Shown: positions 41,646-49,924 of the stretch, one piece after another
Layout of the letters: each line of letters opens with the position of its first letter
How positions within the stretch are numbered: the first letter of the stretch is position 1
Assembly (NCBI GenBank): GCA_036397455.1
Contig: DASWIX010000041.1
Coordinates: 1-64,000, forward strand
Origin: JADFNB01 sp036397455
GTDB taxonomy: Bacteria > Gemmatimonadota > Gemmatimonadetes > Gemmatimonadales > GWC2-71-9
Length of the DNA: 64,000 nt
Direction: 5' to 3'
The notes under the pieces: generated by a model
Database searches by the model: none
The model's input: the letters and a program-made list of their open reading frames with translations, nothing else
What the model was told of the DNA's origin: nothing
Translations under genes and position numbers: made by a program

Positions 41646-42668
41646 TCAGGCTACGGCCATCTCCATCTGCTGTGTGTACTTCCCGTACCGCGCGGCACTC
41701 ACGCACGTTCCTCGATGGCCGAAGGCCTGCTGCGCAGCCTTTACGTTGGCCTCCTTGCCAAGCCACGCCTGGAGCGCCGCCTCCTGCAGGGCGCGGCCGT
41801 ACGAATAGCTCAATTCCCACGAGTGCGTTCCGAGCGCATTCATGGCGTTGAGGTGCGCGGTCGCCTCCTGGGGCGTCTGCCCGCCGGACAGGAACACGAT
41901 GCCCGGCACGGCTGCCGGAACGGTGCGTCCCAGACAGCGCACGGTGGCTTCGGCCACCTGCTTGACCGACCATCGCTTCGCGGCGTTCTTGCCGGGCAAC
42001 ACCATGTTGGGCTTCAGCAACATGCCCTCGAGCGATACGCGGTGCGCGTGGAGCTGGAAGAACACACTGTGCAAGGCCGTTTCGGTGATTTGCTCGCAGC
42101 GTTCACCAGAGTGATCGCCGTCCATCAGCACTTCCGGCTCGACGATCGGCACCAGGCCCACTTCCTGGCTCAACGCGGCGTAGCGCGCCAACGCGTGGGC
42201 ATTGGCATCGATGCAGAAACGGGTCGGAAGATTGTCCCCAATCGTGATCACCGCCCGCCATTTGGTGAACCGGGCGCCCTGCGCGTAGTACCCCGTCAGA
42301 CGGTCGCGCAACCCGTCGAGCCCTTCGGTAATCTTCTCCCCGGGAAATCCGCTCAACGCCTTGGCGCCCTGGTCGACTTTGACCCCGGCTATGACGCCCG
42401 TCTTGGCGAGCAGGGCCGGAAACGGCTGGCCTTGCTTCGACTTGTGGCCAAGCGATTCATCGAACATGATCACGCCACTGATGAAATCGCCAAAACCGGG
42501 CGTGCTGAACAGCAGCTCGCGATACGCGCGGCGCCGCTCCTCGGTCGAGCTGAGGTTGATGCTCTTGAACCGCTTCTCGATGGTGGGAAGACTCTCGTCA
42601 GCCGCAAGAATCCCCTTCCCGGGAGCGACCATCGCCTTGGCGATCGATGCCAGATCGTGCTTGGACAT
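41646..42668 (-). CDS. Class I fructose-bisphosphate aldolase
   Basis: A 340-residue glycolytic/gluconeogenic aldolase cleaving fructose 1,6-bisphosphate through a Schiff base. The lysine is K219 in GMLLKPNMVLPG. Family blocks include GKGILAADES near the N-terminus, FTKWRAVITIGD (second active-site Lys), IVEPEVLMDGDH and GIVFLSGGQTPQEA. Length and sequence are like eukaryotic-type class I enzymes. The start at 42668 gives the normal N-terminus; a frame extension to 42722 is unlikely. Divergent from the sigma-factor operon. Confidence 0.95.
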   Translation of the reverse strand: MSKHDLASIAKAMVAPGKGILAADESLPTIEKRFKSINLSSTEERRRAYRELLFSTPGFGDFISGVIMFDESLGHKSKQGQPFPALLAKTGVIAGVKVDQGAKALSGFPGEKITEGLDGLRDRLTGYYAQGARFTKWRAVITIGDNLPTRFCIDANAHALARYAALSQEVGLVPIVEPEVLMDGDHSGERCEQITETALHSVFFQLHAHRVSLEGMLLKPNMVLPGKNAAKRWSVKQVAEATVRCLGRTVPAAVPGIVFLSGGQTPQEATAHLNAMNALGTHSWELSYSYGRALQEAALQAWLGKEANVKAAQQAFGHRGTCVSAARYGKYTQQMEMAVA

Positions 42669-42814
42669 ATGGGAAACCTTCAATCTGAGATTGGCGTCGC
42701 GATTGTCGTTGGGACCGGTCAACCGGTGTGGGGCAGCACTGCAAAAAACGTACTCGGTGAGACGGGGGACCGCCAGGGAGCGCGCCCTAACGGCGCCCGC
42801 GCGGCGCCTGTCTC

Positions 42815-43381
42815 ATGAATAGAGCCATGGCCGATACCCGAGAGCTGGTCGAGCGCGCTCGACTGGGAAACACCGACGCGTTCGACGCGCTGGTCCGGCG
42901 GTATTACCGTGCGGCCTATGCGGTCGCTCTCGGCCAGGTGGGCAACGCCATGGACGCCGAGGATGTCTGCCAGGATGCGTTTATCAAGGCATTGGAGCGG
43001 CTGGAGGAATGCCGTGATCCCGATCGATTCGGTGGGTGGCTGTTGCAGATCGTCAGGAACCGCGCGCGGAACTTCCGCGACTATCGCCGTGTGCGGGATG
43101 GCGTATCGCTCGATGACATCGCGGTCGCCGGCGACACGTCGGCCGGCCGGTCGGTGGAGCGGGAGGATCTGCGGCAGCGCCTGGAGACCGCCCTCGCCAC
43201 CCTCAACGAGGCGCAACGCGAGGTGGTGTTGCTGCACGACCTCGAGGGGTGGAAGCACCGGGAGATCGCCGAGTCGATGTCGATCTCGGAGGTGATGGCA
43301 CGGCAACACCTGTTCGTGGCTCGACGCAAGCTACGAGAGTCTTTGGGAGCACGCGTACTCGAGGAGTACATCAATGAATGA
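42815..43381 (+). CDS. ECF-type RNA polymerase sigma factor
   Basis: A 188-residue sigma factor. Region 2 (about 20-90) has FDALVRRYYRAAYAVAL and EDVCQDAFIKALERL. Region 4 (about 120-180) has TLNEAQREVVLLHDLEGWKHREIAE, a helix-turn-helix. The start could also be the ATG at 42827. It overlaps the anti-sigma-like gene by eight bases, and a periplasmic Spy-like gene follows, giving a three-gene envelope-stress cassette comparable in layout to CnrH-type metal-sensing systems. Confidence 0.92.
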   Translation: MNRAMADTRELVERARLGNTDAFDALVRRYYRAAYAVALGQVGNAMDAEDVCQDAFIKALERLEECRDPDRFGGWLLQIVRNRARNFRDYRRVRDGVSLDDIAVAGDTSAGRSVEREDLRQRLETALATLNEAQREVVLLHDLEGWKHREIAESMSISEVMARQHLFVARRKLRESLGARVLEEYINE

Positions 43382-43742
43382 CGAGCGGATGGATCTCACG
43401 CCGCTGGATCCCGCGCGCGATCCGGACCGGTACGAGCGGCTGGTGGGGGCGGTGACCGATGCTGCCGCGATGGAACTGGCCCGGCGACGGCTCAGGACCA
43501 CCGCCATCGGGCAGGTGGCACGGTGGTACCGCCCCATGCTGGCAGCCGCCGCCGCGATCGCGATCGCCGCCGTGACGGTGCTGACCCAGGTCGATTCGGG
43601 CGAGACGGGAGAGTCGGACGCCGGATACGCCGATCTGGCGGTGGCGCTCGGTTTCCCCCAGGGGTTCGCCAATCTGATCGATGCGGAGGCCCCCCCCACG
43701 ACCGCCGACCTGTTGGAGAGCACGGTGGAGGTATCCCGATGA
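43374..43742 (+). CDS. Putative membrane anti-sigma factor
   Basis: A 122-residue single-pass protein: N-terminal cytosolic part (about 1-50) with a helical DPDRYERLVGAVTDAAAMELARR segment, one transmembrane helix (about 57-75; MLAAAAAIAIAAVTVL) and a short periplasmic tail. No zinc-binding HxxxCxxC motif. It overlaps the sigma-factor gene and the next start (ATGA), so stoichiometric synthesis is likely. The anti-sigma role is inferred from topology and position. Confidence 0.72.
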   Translation: MNDERMDLTPLDPARDPDRYERLVGAVTDAAAMELARRRLRTTAIGQVARWYRPMLAAAAAIAIAAVTVLTQVDSGETGESDAGYADLAVALGFPQGFANLIDAEAPPTTADLLESTVEVSR

Positions 43743-44215
43743 AAGACGGACTCGATTCCCTGGGTCGTGTGCGGCTCCAAGGTGTCGCCTTGGTCGCCAT
43801 CGCGTTCGCGGCCGGGGTATTGGCCGGATTCGCCGGCGAGCGGGTCCGGGCGACGCGCGCGCGGCCGGCGCTCGAACGAGCCCCTTGGGAGCGCGGGGCG
43901 TTTCGGCAGCGGAGTCCCCGAGGGGGGATTCCCGGCTTCTACGAACAACTCGGCCTGAGCGACGATCAGCGTGCGCAGATCCACCGGATTGTCGAGGCGA
44001 ATCAACCGCGCACGGAGGCGGTCATCGCGCAGTCGATGCCGCTCATCCTGGCAACGATGGACTCCGTACGGCTCGAGATTCGCGAGGTACTGACGCCGGC
44101 GCAACGCGCACGACTCGATTCGATCACCCCGCCGATACGGCACCGGCGCATGGGACCCGGAGGCCTGCCCGGCCCGTTTCCCGGCCCGCCTCCACCCCGG
44201 CCGGACGGGCCATAG
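43739..44215 (+). CDS. Periplasmic Spy/CnrX-like sensor protein, membrane-anchored
   Basis: A 158-residue protein with one N-terminal membrane anchor (about 14-33; GVALVAIAFAAGVLAGF). A helical periplasmic domain follows, with FYEQLGLSDDQRAQIHRIVE and VLTPAQRARLDSI, the LTxxQ-type motifs of Spy, CpxP, ZraP and CnrX. The C-terminus is proline-rich. In CnrYXH-like systems such a protein senses metal and controls the anti-sigma factor. Its ATG lies in the preceding stop (ATGA). The ligand is unknown. Confidence 0.72.
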   Translation: MKDGLDSLGRVRLQGVALVAIAFAAGVLAGFAGERVRATRARPALERAPWERGAFRQRSPRGGIPGFYEQLGLSDDQRAQIHRIVEANQPRTEAVIAQSMPLILATMDSVRLEIREVLTPAQRARLDSITPPIRHRRMGPGGLPGPFPGPPPPRPDGP

Positions 44216-44326
44216 GCCGGCCTCGCGGCTCTGCCGGTGTCACTCGCGCCGCTTGAGCGGCGGGAGGGGGGGGCGTTAGCTTTTGGCCTGTCCCGTGCGC
44301 ACCCACACCCGACCCCGTGACGTTGC

Positions 44327-45868
44327 ATGACCAAGCGACTCGCCGTCCTCCGCCCCATCGCCGCGATCCTGCCGCTCATCACCTGCGCCTCGCTCGACGC
44401 CCAGCAGGATGGCGTGGCGGTGGTTCGCGCCTATCGGGAAGTCCATGCCGCCGCCATCGTGCGCGGGTTCGCCGAATTGCTGGCGCAACCCAACGTCGCG
44501 TCCGATTCGGCCGGCATGTACCGAAACGCCGGCTACATCCGGCGGGCCCTGTCGGATCTCGGGGTCACGACCGAGTTGTTTACACTGCCGGGGGCGCCAC
44601 CCGTGGTGTTTGGCGAACTGCGGGTGCCTGGCGCCACCCGGACGCTCGGGTTGTACGTGCACTACGACGGACAGCCGGTCGACCCGTCGCAATGGAGCCA
44701 TGGTCCCTGGGAGCCGACGGTGTACACGCGCGCCATGGAATCGGGCGGGCGACCGCGGGCACTCCCCGCCGACGGCGAGCCGGTGGATCCCGAGTGGCGG
44801 CTCTACGCACGATCGGCAGGCGACGACAAGGCCCCCATCGCTGCGCTGCTGCCGGTCCTGCGGGCCCTGCGCGACGCGCGGATCACGCCGACGTCGAACC
44901 TGAAGTTCTTCTTCGAAGGTGAGGAAGAAGCCGGTTCGCCTCATCTGCGTCAGTATCTGGAAGCGCATCGCGACCAGCTCGACGACATCGATCTGTGGCT
45001 GTTCCTCGACGGGCCCGTGCACCAGAGCGGCCGGCCCGTGGTCACGTTCGGGGTCCGCGGCGTCACCGGTGTGCAACTCACCGTATACGGTCCCACGCGA
45101 TCGCTGCACAGCGGACACTATGGCAACTGGGCCCCGGTGCCCGGCCAGATGCTGGCCCAACTGCTTGCCAGTATGAAGGACCCGGATGGCCGCGTGTTGA
45201 TCGACGGGTTCTACGACTCGGTCGAGCCGATCGGCGCCGCGGAACGGGCGGCACTGGCCAGCGTACCCACCTACGACGAAGAACTGAAACGCGAATTGGG
45301 CTTGGCGTGGACCGAAGGAAACGGCGCGACGCTTGCCGAGCGCCTGCTGTTACCGTCCCTCACGATTCGCGGCCTGTCGAGCGGCAACGTCGGACCGCTG
45401 ACCCGAAACGTGATTCCGTCGACCGCGACGGCCGCGCTCGGCCTGCGGCTGGTGAAGGGAAACGACCCGGAGGCGATGCTCGATCTGCTCGAGGCGCATG
45501 TCCGTGCGCAAGGCTACTTCATCGTGCGCGACGATCCCGACCTGGAGACGCGGCTGGCGCACCGCAAGATCGCCAAAGTCCTTCGCGACCCCACCGGCTA
45601 TCCCGCGGCCCGCACCTCGATGGATGGCGCCCTCGCCCGGCGGGTCGTCGAGGCGGCGCGCCGCGCAAGCGATCAGGCGTTGGTGCTGGTGCCGGGCCTG
45701 GGCGGATCGTTGCCGCTCTATCTGTTCACCAGCGTGCTCGGCAAGCCGGCGGTCATCCTGCCGATCGCCAACCACGACGACAATCAACACGCGCCGGATG
45801 AGAACCTCCGGCTGGCGAATCTGTGGTACGGGATCGACCTCTACGGCGCGCTGCTGACGATGCCCTGA
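44327..45868 (+). CDS. M20-family metallopeptidase (dipeptidase-like), secreted
   Basis: A 513-residue zinc peptidase with a signal peptide (LRPIAAILPLITCASLDAQ). Metal-site motifs are present: His in LYVHYDGQPVDP, bridging Asp in ARSAGDDKAPI, catalytic Glu in FFFEGEEEAGSP, Asp in WLFLDGPVH, and a final His in PIANHDDNQHAP. The lid/dimerisation domain lies at about 215-380. Comparable enzymes are dipeptidases or carboxypeptidases. It adds to the peptide-degrading enzymes of this window. Monocistronic by spacing. Confidence 0.92.
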   Translation: MTKRLAVLRPIAAILPLITCASLDAQQDGVAVVRAYREVHAAAIVRGFAELLAQPNVASDSAGMYRNAGYIRRALSDLGVTTELFTLPGAPPVVFGELRVPGATRTLGLYVHYDGQPVDPSQWSHGPWEPTVYTRAMESGGRPRALPADGEPVDPEWRLYARSAGDDKAPIAALLPVLRALRDARITPTSNLKFFFEGEEEAGSPHLRQYLEAHRDQLDDIDLWLFLDGPVHQSGRPVVTFGVRGVTGVQLTVYGPTRSLHSGHYGNWAPVPGQMLAQLLASMKDPDGRVLIDGFYDSVEPIGAAERAALASVPTYDEELKRELGLAWTEGNGATLAERLLLPSLTIRGLSSGNVGPLTRNVIPSTATAALGLRLVKGNDPEAMLDLLEAHVRAQGYFIVRDDPDLETRLAHRKIAKVLRDPTGYPAARTSMDGALARRVVEAARRASDQALVLVPGLGGSLPLYLFTSVLGKPAVILPIANHDDNQHAPDENLRLANLWYGIDLYGALLTMP

Positions 45869-45957
45869 GCCCGTGAAGGCAGCCCTCCCGCGGCGGCAGC
45901 TTGGACAGCATACTTGAGTTCGCAGGTCGCCCCCACCCTCTCGCGGAGCCCGCTACC

Positions 45958-47370
45958 GTGACCGCCAAAGCATTCTTCGACTTTGCGAAGCAGCACCATG
46001 CTGAGATGATCGACCTCAAGTTCACCGATCTGCTTGGTACCTGGCAGCATTGTTCGTTTCCAATCGACACGTGGGATGAAGGGACGTTCGTGGACGGGGT
46101 CGGGTTCGACGGGTCGTCCATCCGCGGCTGGCAAGGCATCCACGTGTCCGACATGCTCGCCATTCCGGACGCGGCCACGATGCAGATCGATCCGTTCTTC
46201 AAGGAGCCCACGGTCAGCGTCATCGCCAACATCGTGGACCCGATCACGCGTGCGGACTACTCACGCGACCCGCGCCACGTGGCGCGCAAGGCAACCGCGC
46301 ACCTGAAGGCGACCGGCATTGCCGACACCTGTCACATCGGGCCGGAGCCCGAATTCTTCATCTTCGATCAGGTGCGCTACGAACAGACTCAGCATCGTGG
46401 CTTCTATGAGATCGACAGCGTCGAGGGAGCGTGGAACACCGCCCGATTCGAGGAACCGAACCTCGGATACAAACCGAGCTACAAGGGCGGGTACTTCCCG
46501 GTGAGTCCGACCGACACGTACCACGATCTGCGCGGTGAGATGACCAACACGATGCGCAAGCTCGGGATCGTGGTCGAAGCGCACCACCACGAGGTGGGCA
46601 CGGCCGGCCAGAGCGAAATCGACATGCGGTTCGCGCCCCTGCTCCAGATGGCCGACAACTTCATGTGGTACAAGTACGTCATCAAGAACGTCGCCAAACG
46701 CCACGGCAAGACGGTGACGTTCATGCCCAAACCGGTGTTCGAGGACAACGGCAGCGGCATGCACACCCATCTCTCGCTCTGGAAGGACGGCGAGCCGCTG
46801 TTCGGGGGTGATGGCTACGCCGGCTTGAGCGAGTTGGCGCTGCACGGGATCGGCGGGCTGCTCCATCATGCCGGCGCGGTGCTCGCGTTCGCCGCGCCGA
46901 CGAATAACTCCTACCGCCGGCTGGTTCCGGGATTCGAGGCGCCCGTCAACCTCGCCATGTCACAGCGTAATCGTTCGGCGGCGGTGCGGATCCCGATGTA
47001 CTCGCCCAACCCCAAGGCGAAGCGCCTCGAGTTCCGTTGTCCCGACCCGAGCTGCAACGGCTACTTGATGTTCTCGGCCATGATGTTGGCCGTGCTCGAC
47101 GGGATTCAGAACACGATCAAGCCAGGCGATCCGCTCGATCGGGACATCTACGACATGACACCGGACGAATTGGCCGGGTATCCCCACACCCCTGCATCGC
47201 TCACCGACGCCCTGGATGCCTTGCAGAGCGACCACGATTTCCTGACCAACGCGGGCGTATTCACCGACGATCTTATCGAGACCTGGATCGCGTACAAGCA
47301 GGAGAACGAGGTGGGCCCCTTGCGGCTCCGTCCGCACCCGTACGAGTTCCACCTGTACTACGACAGCTGA
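45958..47370 (+). CDS. glnA: Glutamine synthetase type I
   Basis: A 470-residue GSI converting glutamate and ammonium to glutamine. A GTG start at 45958 gives the usual N-terminus TAKAFFDFAKQHHAEMIDLKF; a frame extension to 45901 is not family-like. Signatures include VDGVGFDGSSIRGW, EAHHHEVGTAGQSEID (metal/ammonium site), KPVFEDNGSGMHTHLSLW and NRSAAVRIP. The adenylylation site is Y398 in RDIYDMTPDE, implying GlnE-type regulation (no glnE here). No GlnB/PII gene is adjacent. Confidence 0.96.
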   Translation: MTAKAFFDFAKQHHAEMIDLKFTDLLGTWQHCSFPIDTWDEGTFVDGVGFDGSSIRGWQGIHVSDMLAIPDAATMQIDPFFKEPTVSVIANIVDPITRADYSRDPRHVARKATAHLKATGIADTCHIGPEPEFFIFDQVRYEQTQHRGFYEIDSVEGAWNTARFEEPNLGYKPSYKGGYFPVSPTDTYHDLRGEMTNTMRKLGIVVEAHHHEVGTAGQSEIDMRFAPLLQMADNFMWYKYVIKNVAKRHGKTVTFMPKPVFEDNGSGMHTHLSLWKDGEPLFGGDGYAGLSELALHGIGGLLHHAGAVLAFAAPTNNSYRRLVPGFEAPVNLAMSQRNRSAAVRIPMYSPNPKAKRLEFRCPDPSCNGYLMFSAMMLAVLDGIQNTIKPGDPLDRDIYDMTPDELAGYPHTPASLTDALDALQSDHDFLTNAGVFTDDLIETWIAYKQENEVGPLRLRPHPYEFHLYYDS

Positions 47371-47423
47371 GTTCGTGGGGAAACCTGGAAGGGGGACGCG
47401 AGTCGGCGGGATGCCGCGGACTC

Positions 47424-47438
47424 TTGAATCAGATTCAA
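47424..47438. promoter_or_regulatory. 15-bp perfect palindrome upstream of the ZIP operon
   Basis: TTGAATCAGATTCAA, 7-bp arms around one A, about 170-220 bases before the first ZIP gene. It could be an operator for a metal-responsive repressor, but it matches no consensus I can name. Confidence 0.35.
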
Positions 47439-47606
47439 CACTAGCGCGGCACCGGTCTCGCGTCGCGTCTGCCTTCCCCTTCCCGGGTTGGGGCGTGGCA
47501 TCGGCTGAAGTGCGGCACCGCAATTCGACTCTGTTGGTTCAATGAGTCGTCACGCGTCATCCCGCCTTGCGGTAAGGTACCTCGCTGACCACCTGCGTCA
47601 AGCGGA

Positions 47607-48380
47607 TTGCCGACAGGCGTTGTCACCGCTTCCGCCATCCGCGTGACCGTGGACCCGACCGTCACCGTTCTGCTGTACTCCTCGCTCGCCGCCGCCACCG
47701 CGGTCCTCGGCGCGTTTCCGTTCGTCCTGCACGAACGGTTGCCGGTCGCCCGGATCGGCTGGGCCAACGCGTTGGCAGCCGGGATGATGCTCGGCGCGGC
47801 ATACGCGCTCATGGCGCTGGCGGCGCAATACGGACTCGGACGCACGGCCGGCGGGGCGTTGCTCGGCATCCTATTCGTGTACTGGACACACCTCGCGTCG
47901 AGCACAGAGGATCTCGATCTCAACCGTATCGATGAGCCGGGTCCGGAATACGGCTACCAGGTGCTGTTCATCAACGCCATGCACTCCGCGGCCGAGGGTG
48001 TCGCGATCGGCGTGGCGATGCACGTGAACATCTCCTTTGGCATCTTCATGGCACTGGCCATCGCGGCGCACAATATCCCCGAGGCCACCATTCTGTGCGC
48101 CATTCTCACCGGTCGCGGCGTGCGCGTCGTCAACGCGGGTGGCCTCGCGGTCGCGACCAACGTGAGCCAGGTGCTGCTGGCGATCGTCACGTACGCCGTC
48201 GTCGCGGCCGTACCGATCTTGTTGCCGTGGGCGCTCGGATTCGCGGTGGGAACGCTGGTCTACCTCGTCCTCGCCGAGTTGCTGCCGGAGTCCTATCACC
48301 AGGCCGGCAGCACCACGATCGCGCTCGTCACGATCGCGGCGATGGGCATGGTCGTCTTGCTCGGCCAGTTCGGCGGATGA
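47607..48380 (+). CDS. ZIP-family metal transporter (first of a pair)
   Basis: About 245-257 residues with seven or eight membrane helices. Helix IV/V motifs for metal binding are present: NAMHSAAEGVAIGVAM and AIAAHNIPEATILCAIL. The final helices LGFAVGTLVYLVLAELLPESYH also match ZIPs. The start is uncertain: TTG 47607, GTG 47643 or GTG 47649; the first helix begins at about VTVLLYSSLAA. ZIPs import Zn, Fe or Mn into the cytoplasm. The second ZIP gene starts inside its stop codon. Confidence 0.88.
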   Translation: MPTGVVTASAIRVTVDPTVTVLLYSSLAAATAVLGAFPFVLHERLPVARIGWANALAAGMMLGAAYALMALAAQYGLGRTAGGALLGILFVYWTHLASSTEDLDLNRIDEPGPEYGYQVLFINAMHSAAEGVAIGVAMHVNISFGIFMALAIAAHNIPEATILCAILTGRGVRVVNAGGLAVATNVSQVLLAIVTYAVVAAVPILLPWALGFAVGTLVYLVLAELLPESYHQAGSTTIALVTIAAMGMVVLLGQFGG

Positions 48381-49111
48381 CCACCCATCCCGCCGTCGTC
48401 GTATTCCTCTACGGCCTGGCGACCGCGCTGGCCACGGGCCTCGGTGCGATCCCGTTTGCGTTCCTGAGGTCCGTGTCGCCGCGCGTCGTCGCCTTTGCCA
48501 ACGCTACGGCCGCCGGTCTCATGCTGGGCGCGAGTTTCGGGTTGGTCGTCGAAGGGACCGCGCACGGCTCGTGGCAGACGCTGGTCGGCGCCACCGTCGG
48601 CGTCGCGTTCATCCTCGGCACCCAGCAGGTATTGGGACATCACGACATCGAGTTCGGCCGCGCGCGGGGCGCCGGAGCACGGCGCATGCTGCTTATGATC
48701 ATCGTCATGACCGTGCACTCCTTCTCGGAAGGCGTCGCGGTGGGGGTTTCGTTCGGCGGCGGCGCCACGCTCGCGGTCGTGATCACCGCCGCGATCGCGG
48801 TGCACAACATCCCCGAGGGGCTGGCCATCAGTGCCGTCCTGCGGCCGCGGGGCTCGAGCGTCCTGGCCTGTGCGGGCTGGAGCATTTTTTCGTCCGTGCC
48901 GCAACCATTGATGGCGGTGCCCGCGTTCCTGTTCGTCGAAACGTTCCGCGAGGCGCTGCCCTACGGGATCGGGTTCGCCGCCGGCGCGATGGTGTTCATG
49001 GTACTGGTCGAGTTGCTGCCCGAAGCGTACGGACAGGCACGCAGGCCGCACGTGGCCCTGGTGGTGAGTTGCACTCTGGTGGGGATGGTGCTGTTTCAGC
49101 AGTGGCTCTGA
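48377..49111 (+). CDS. ZIP-family metal transporter (second of a pair)
   Basis: A 244-residue ZIP with intact motifs VMTVHSFSEGVAVGVSF and AIAVHNIPEGLAISAVL and the ending FMVLVELLPEAYGQ. It begins in ATGA overlapping the first ZIP's stop. The two proteins are clearly related but diverged (HNIPEG here, HNIPEA in the first). Two ZIP genes with overlapping stop/start suggest coordinated production, possibly as a heterodimer. Metal specificity is unknown. Confidence 0.9.
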   Translation: MTTHPAVVVFLYGLATALATGLGAIPFAFLRSVSPRVVAFANATAAGLMLGASFGLVVEGTAHGSWQTLVGATVGVAFILGTQQVLGHHDIEFGRARGAGARRMLLMIIVMTVHSFSEGVAVGVSFGGGATLAVVITAAIAVHNIPEGLAISAVLRPRGSSVLACAGWSIFSSVPQPLMAVPAFLFVETFREALPYGIGFAAGAMVFMVLVELLPEAYGQARRPHVALVVSCTLVGMVLFQQWL

Positions 49112-49218
49112 AACAAGACGCGACGAGCCGTTCGTTTGTCTGGCGAGCCCTACGTCCCAAGGTGCGGGGGTGGCCCTGGGATGGCTTGCATTTCCACGCT
49201 TTGGTTCACGCGAAGGCG

Positions 49219-49290
49219 CGGAGGTACGAGATCCGCGCGAAGTCCTTCCTCGAACACCATACCCTCGTACGCAAAGCGAATGACCTTTCT
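49219..49290 (-). pseudogene. Possible GxxExxY-protein fragment in repeat-like DNA
   Basis: The minus strand reads KVIRFAYEGMVFEEGLRADLV, resembling the central part of GxxExxY proteins, but only about 24 codons are recognisable. Around it (49205-49350) lie TTCACGCGAAGGCGCGGAGG and a related inverted sequence near 49320-49352. The whole 49112-49530 stretch has no intact gene; a solo GAAGACCC end of the dispersed repeat is at 49475-49482. Confidence 0.4.
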
Positions 49291-49530
49291 GTCGCTCGAA
49301 CCGAAAGCCGCATCCCGCTCCTCCTCCGCGGCCTTCGTGGCTCCGCGTGAGCACACGGTCCCGCACTCGCGACCATGCGCAGGACCTGGCGGAGGAGCAC
49401 AACCATTCGGTTGCTGAGGTAGCATGGTGACGCCGACGACGTGTGAAGCTCCGATTCACCCACTCGAAATCCCCGAAGACCCAACTTCATTTGCGGTATC
49501 GAGAACTTCATTCGCGGCATTTGATATATG

Positions 49531-49830
49531 GGGTCTTCAGGGAATCGTGTGGGTTCGACGCAGAGGGCTTGCGGCACCCGCGACAGATTCCAGATCGCGC
49601 GACCCGAGCATTGGTCATCAATGGGCCCTTCCACCCACAACAACTCCTGACCTCAATGGGCACGACGGGAAGCGGCGGGAAATCAGGCGGAGACCCTCTG
49701 CGTACTCCGCGGTAAACACGGGCCGGGGGTGGGGGCCCCCTGCGGCCGCAACGGTTTCCGTGACCGGCCCCTACCCCTCCGCGGGTTGGGCATCGGACCT
49801 GTGACAACCCATGCGAAACACCGAAGACCC
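49531..49830. repeat. Dispersed nested-inverted-repeat element, copy B
   Basis: 300 bp bounded by GGGTCTTC and GAAGACCC, same orientation as copy C. It shares the outer ends, the central GGTCATCAATGGGCCCTTCC segment and the right-hand gcggagaccctctgcg tract. It has lost the left internal G-rich block and most of the left cagagg tract present in A and C. Non-coding. Confidence 0.83.
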
Positions 49831-49924
49831 GATATTTGGTTTGCCGTCCGGGAAGTTCTCGGTGTCGTCCGCGCAAATCGTGAGGCGGGACGAGAAAGTG
49901 GCGTCGAGGAGCCGGCGGCATTTG

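Noticed and set aside
41390..42668. Genomic island integrated at the tRNA
   Set aside because: No integrase gene and no direct repeat of the tRNA 3' end is visible; downstream genes are housekeeping.
42711..42751. Possible autoregulated ECF promoter (GGGACCGGTCAACC ... CGTACT)
   Set aside because: The spacing between candidate -35 and -10 parts is too long (over 20 bases) for an ECF promoter.
41583..42818. Plus-strand open frame of 411 codons opposite the aldolase
   Set aside because: The minus strand is an unmistakable class I aldolase with K219; the opposite frame has no recognisable features.
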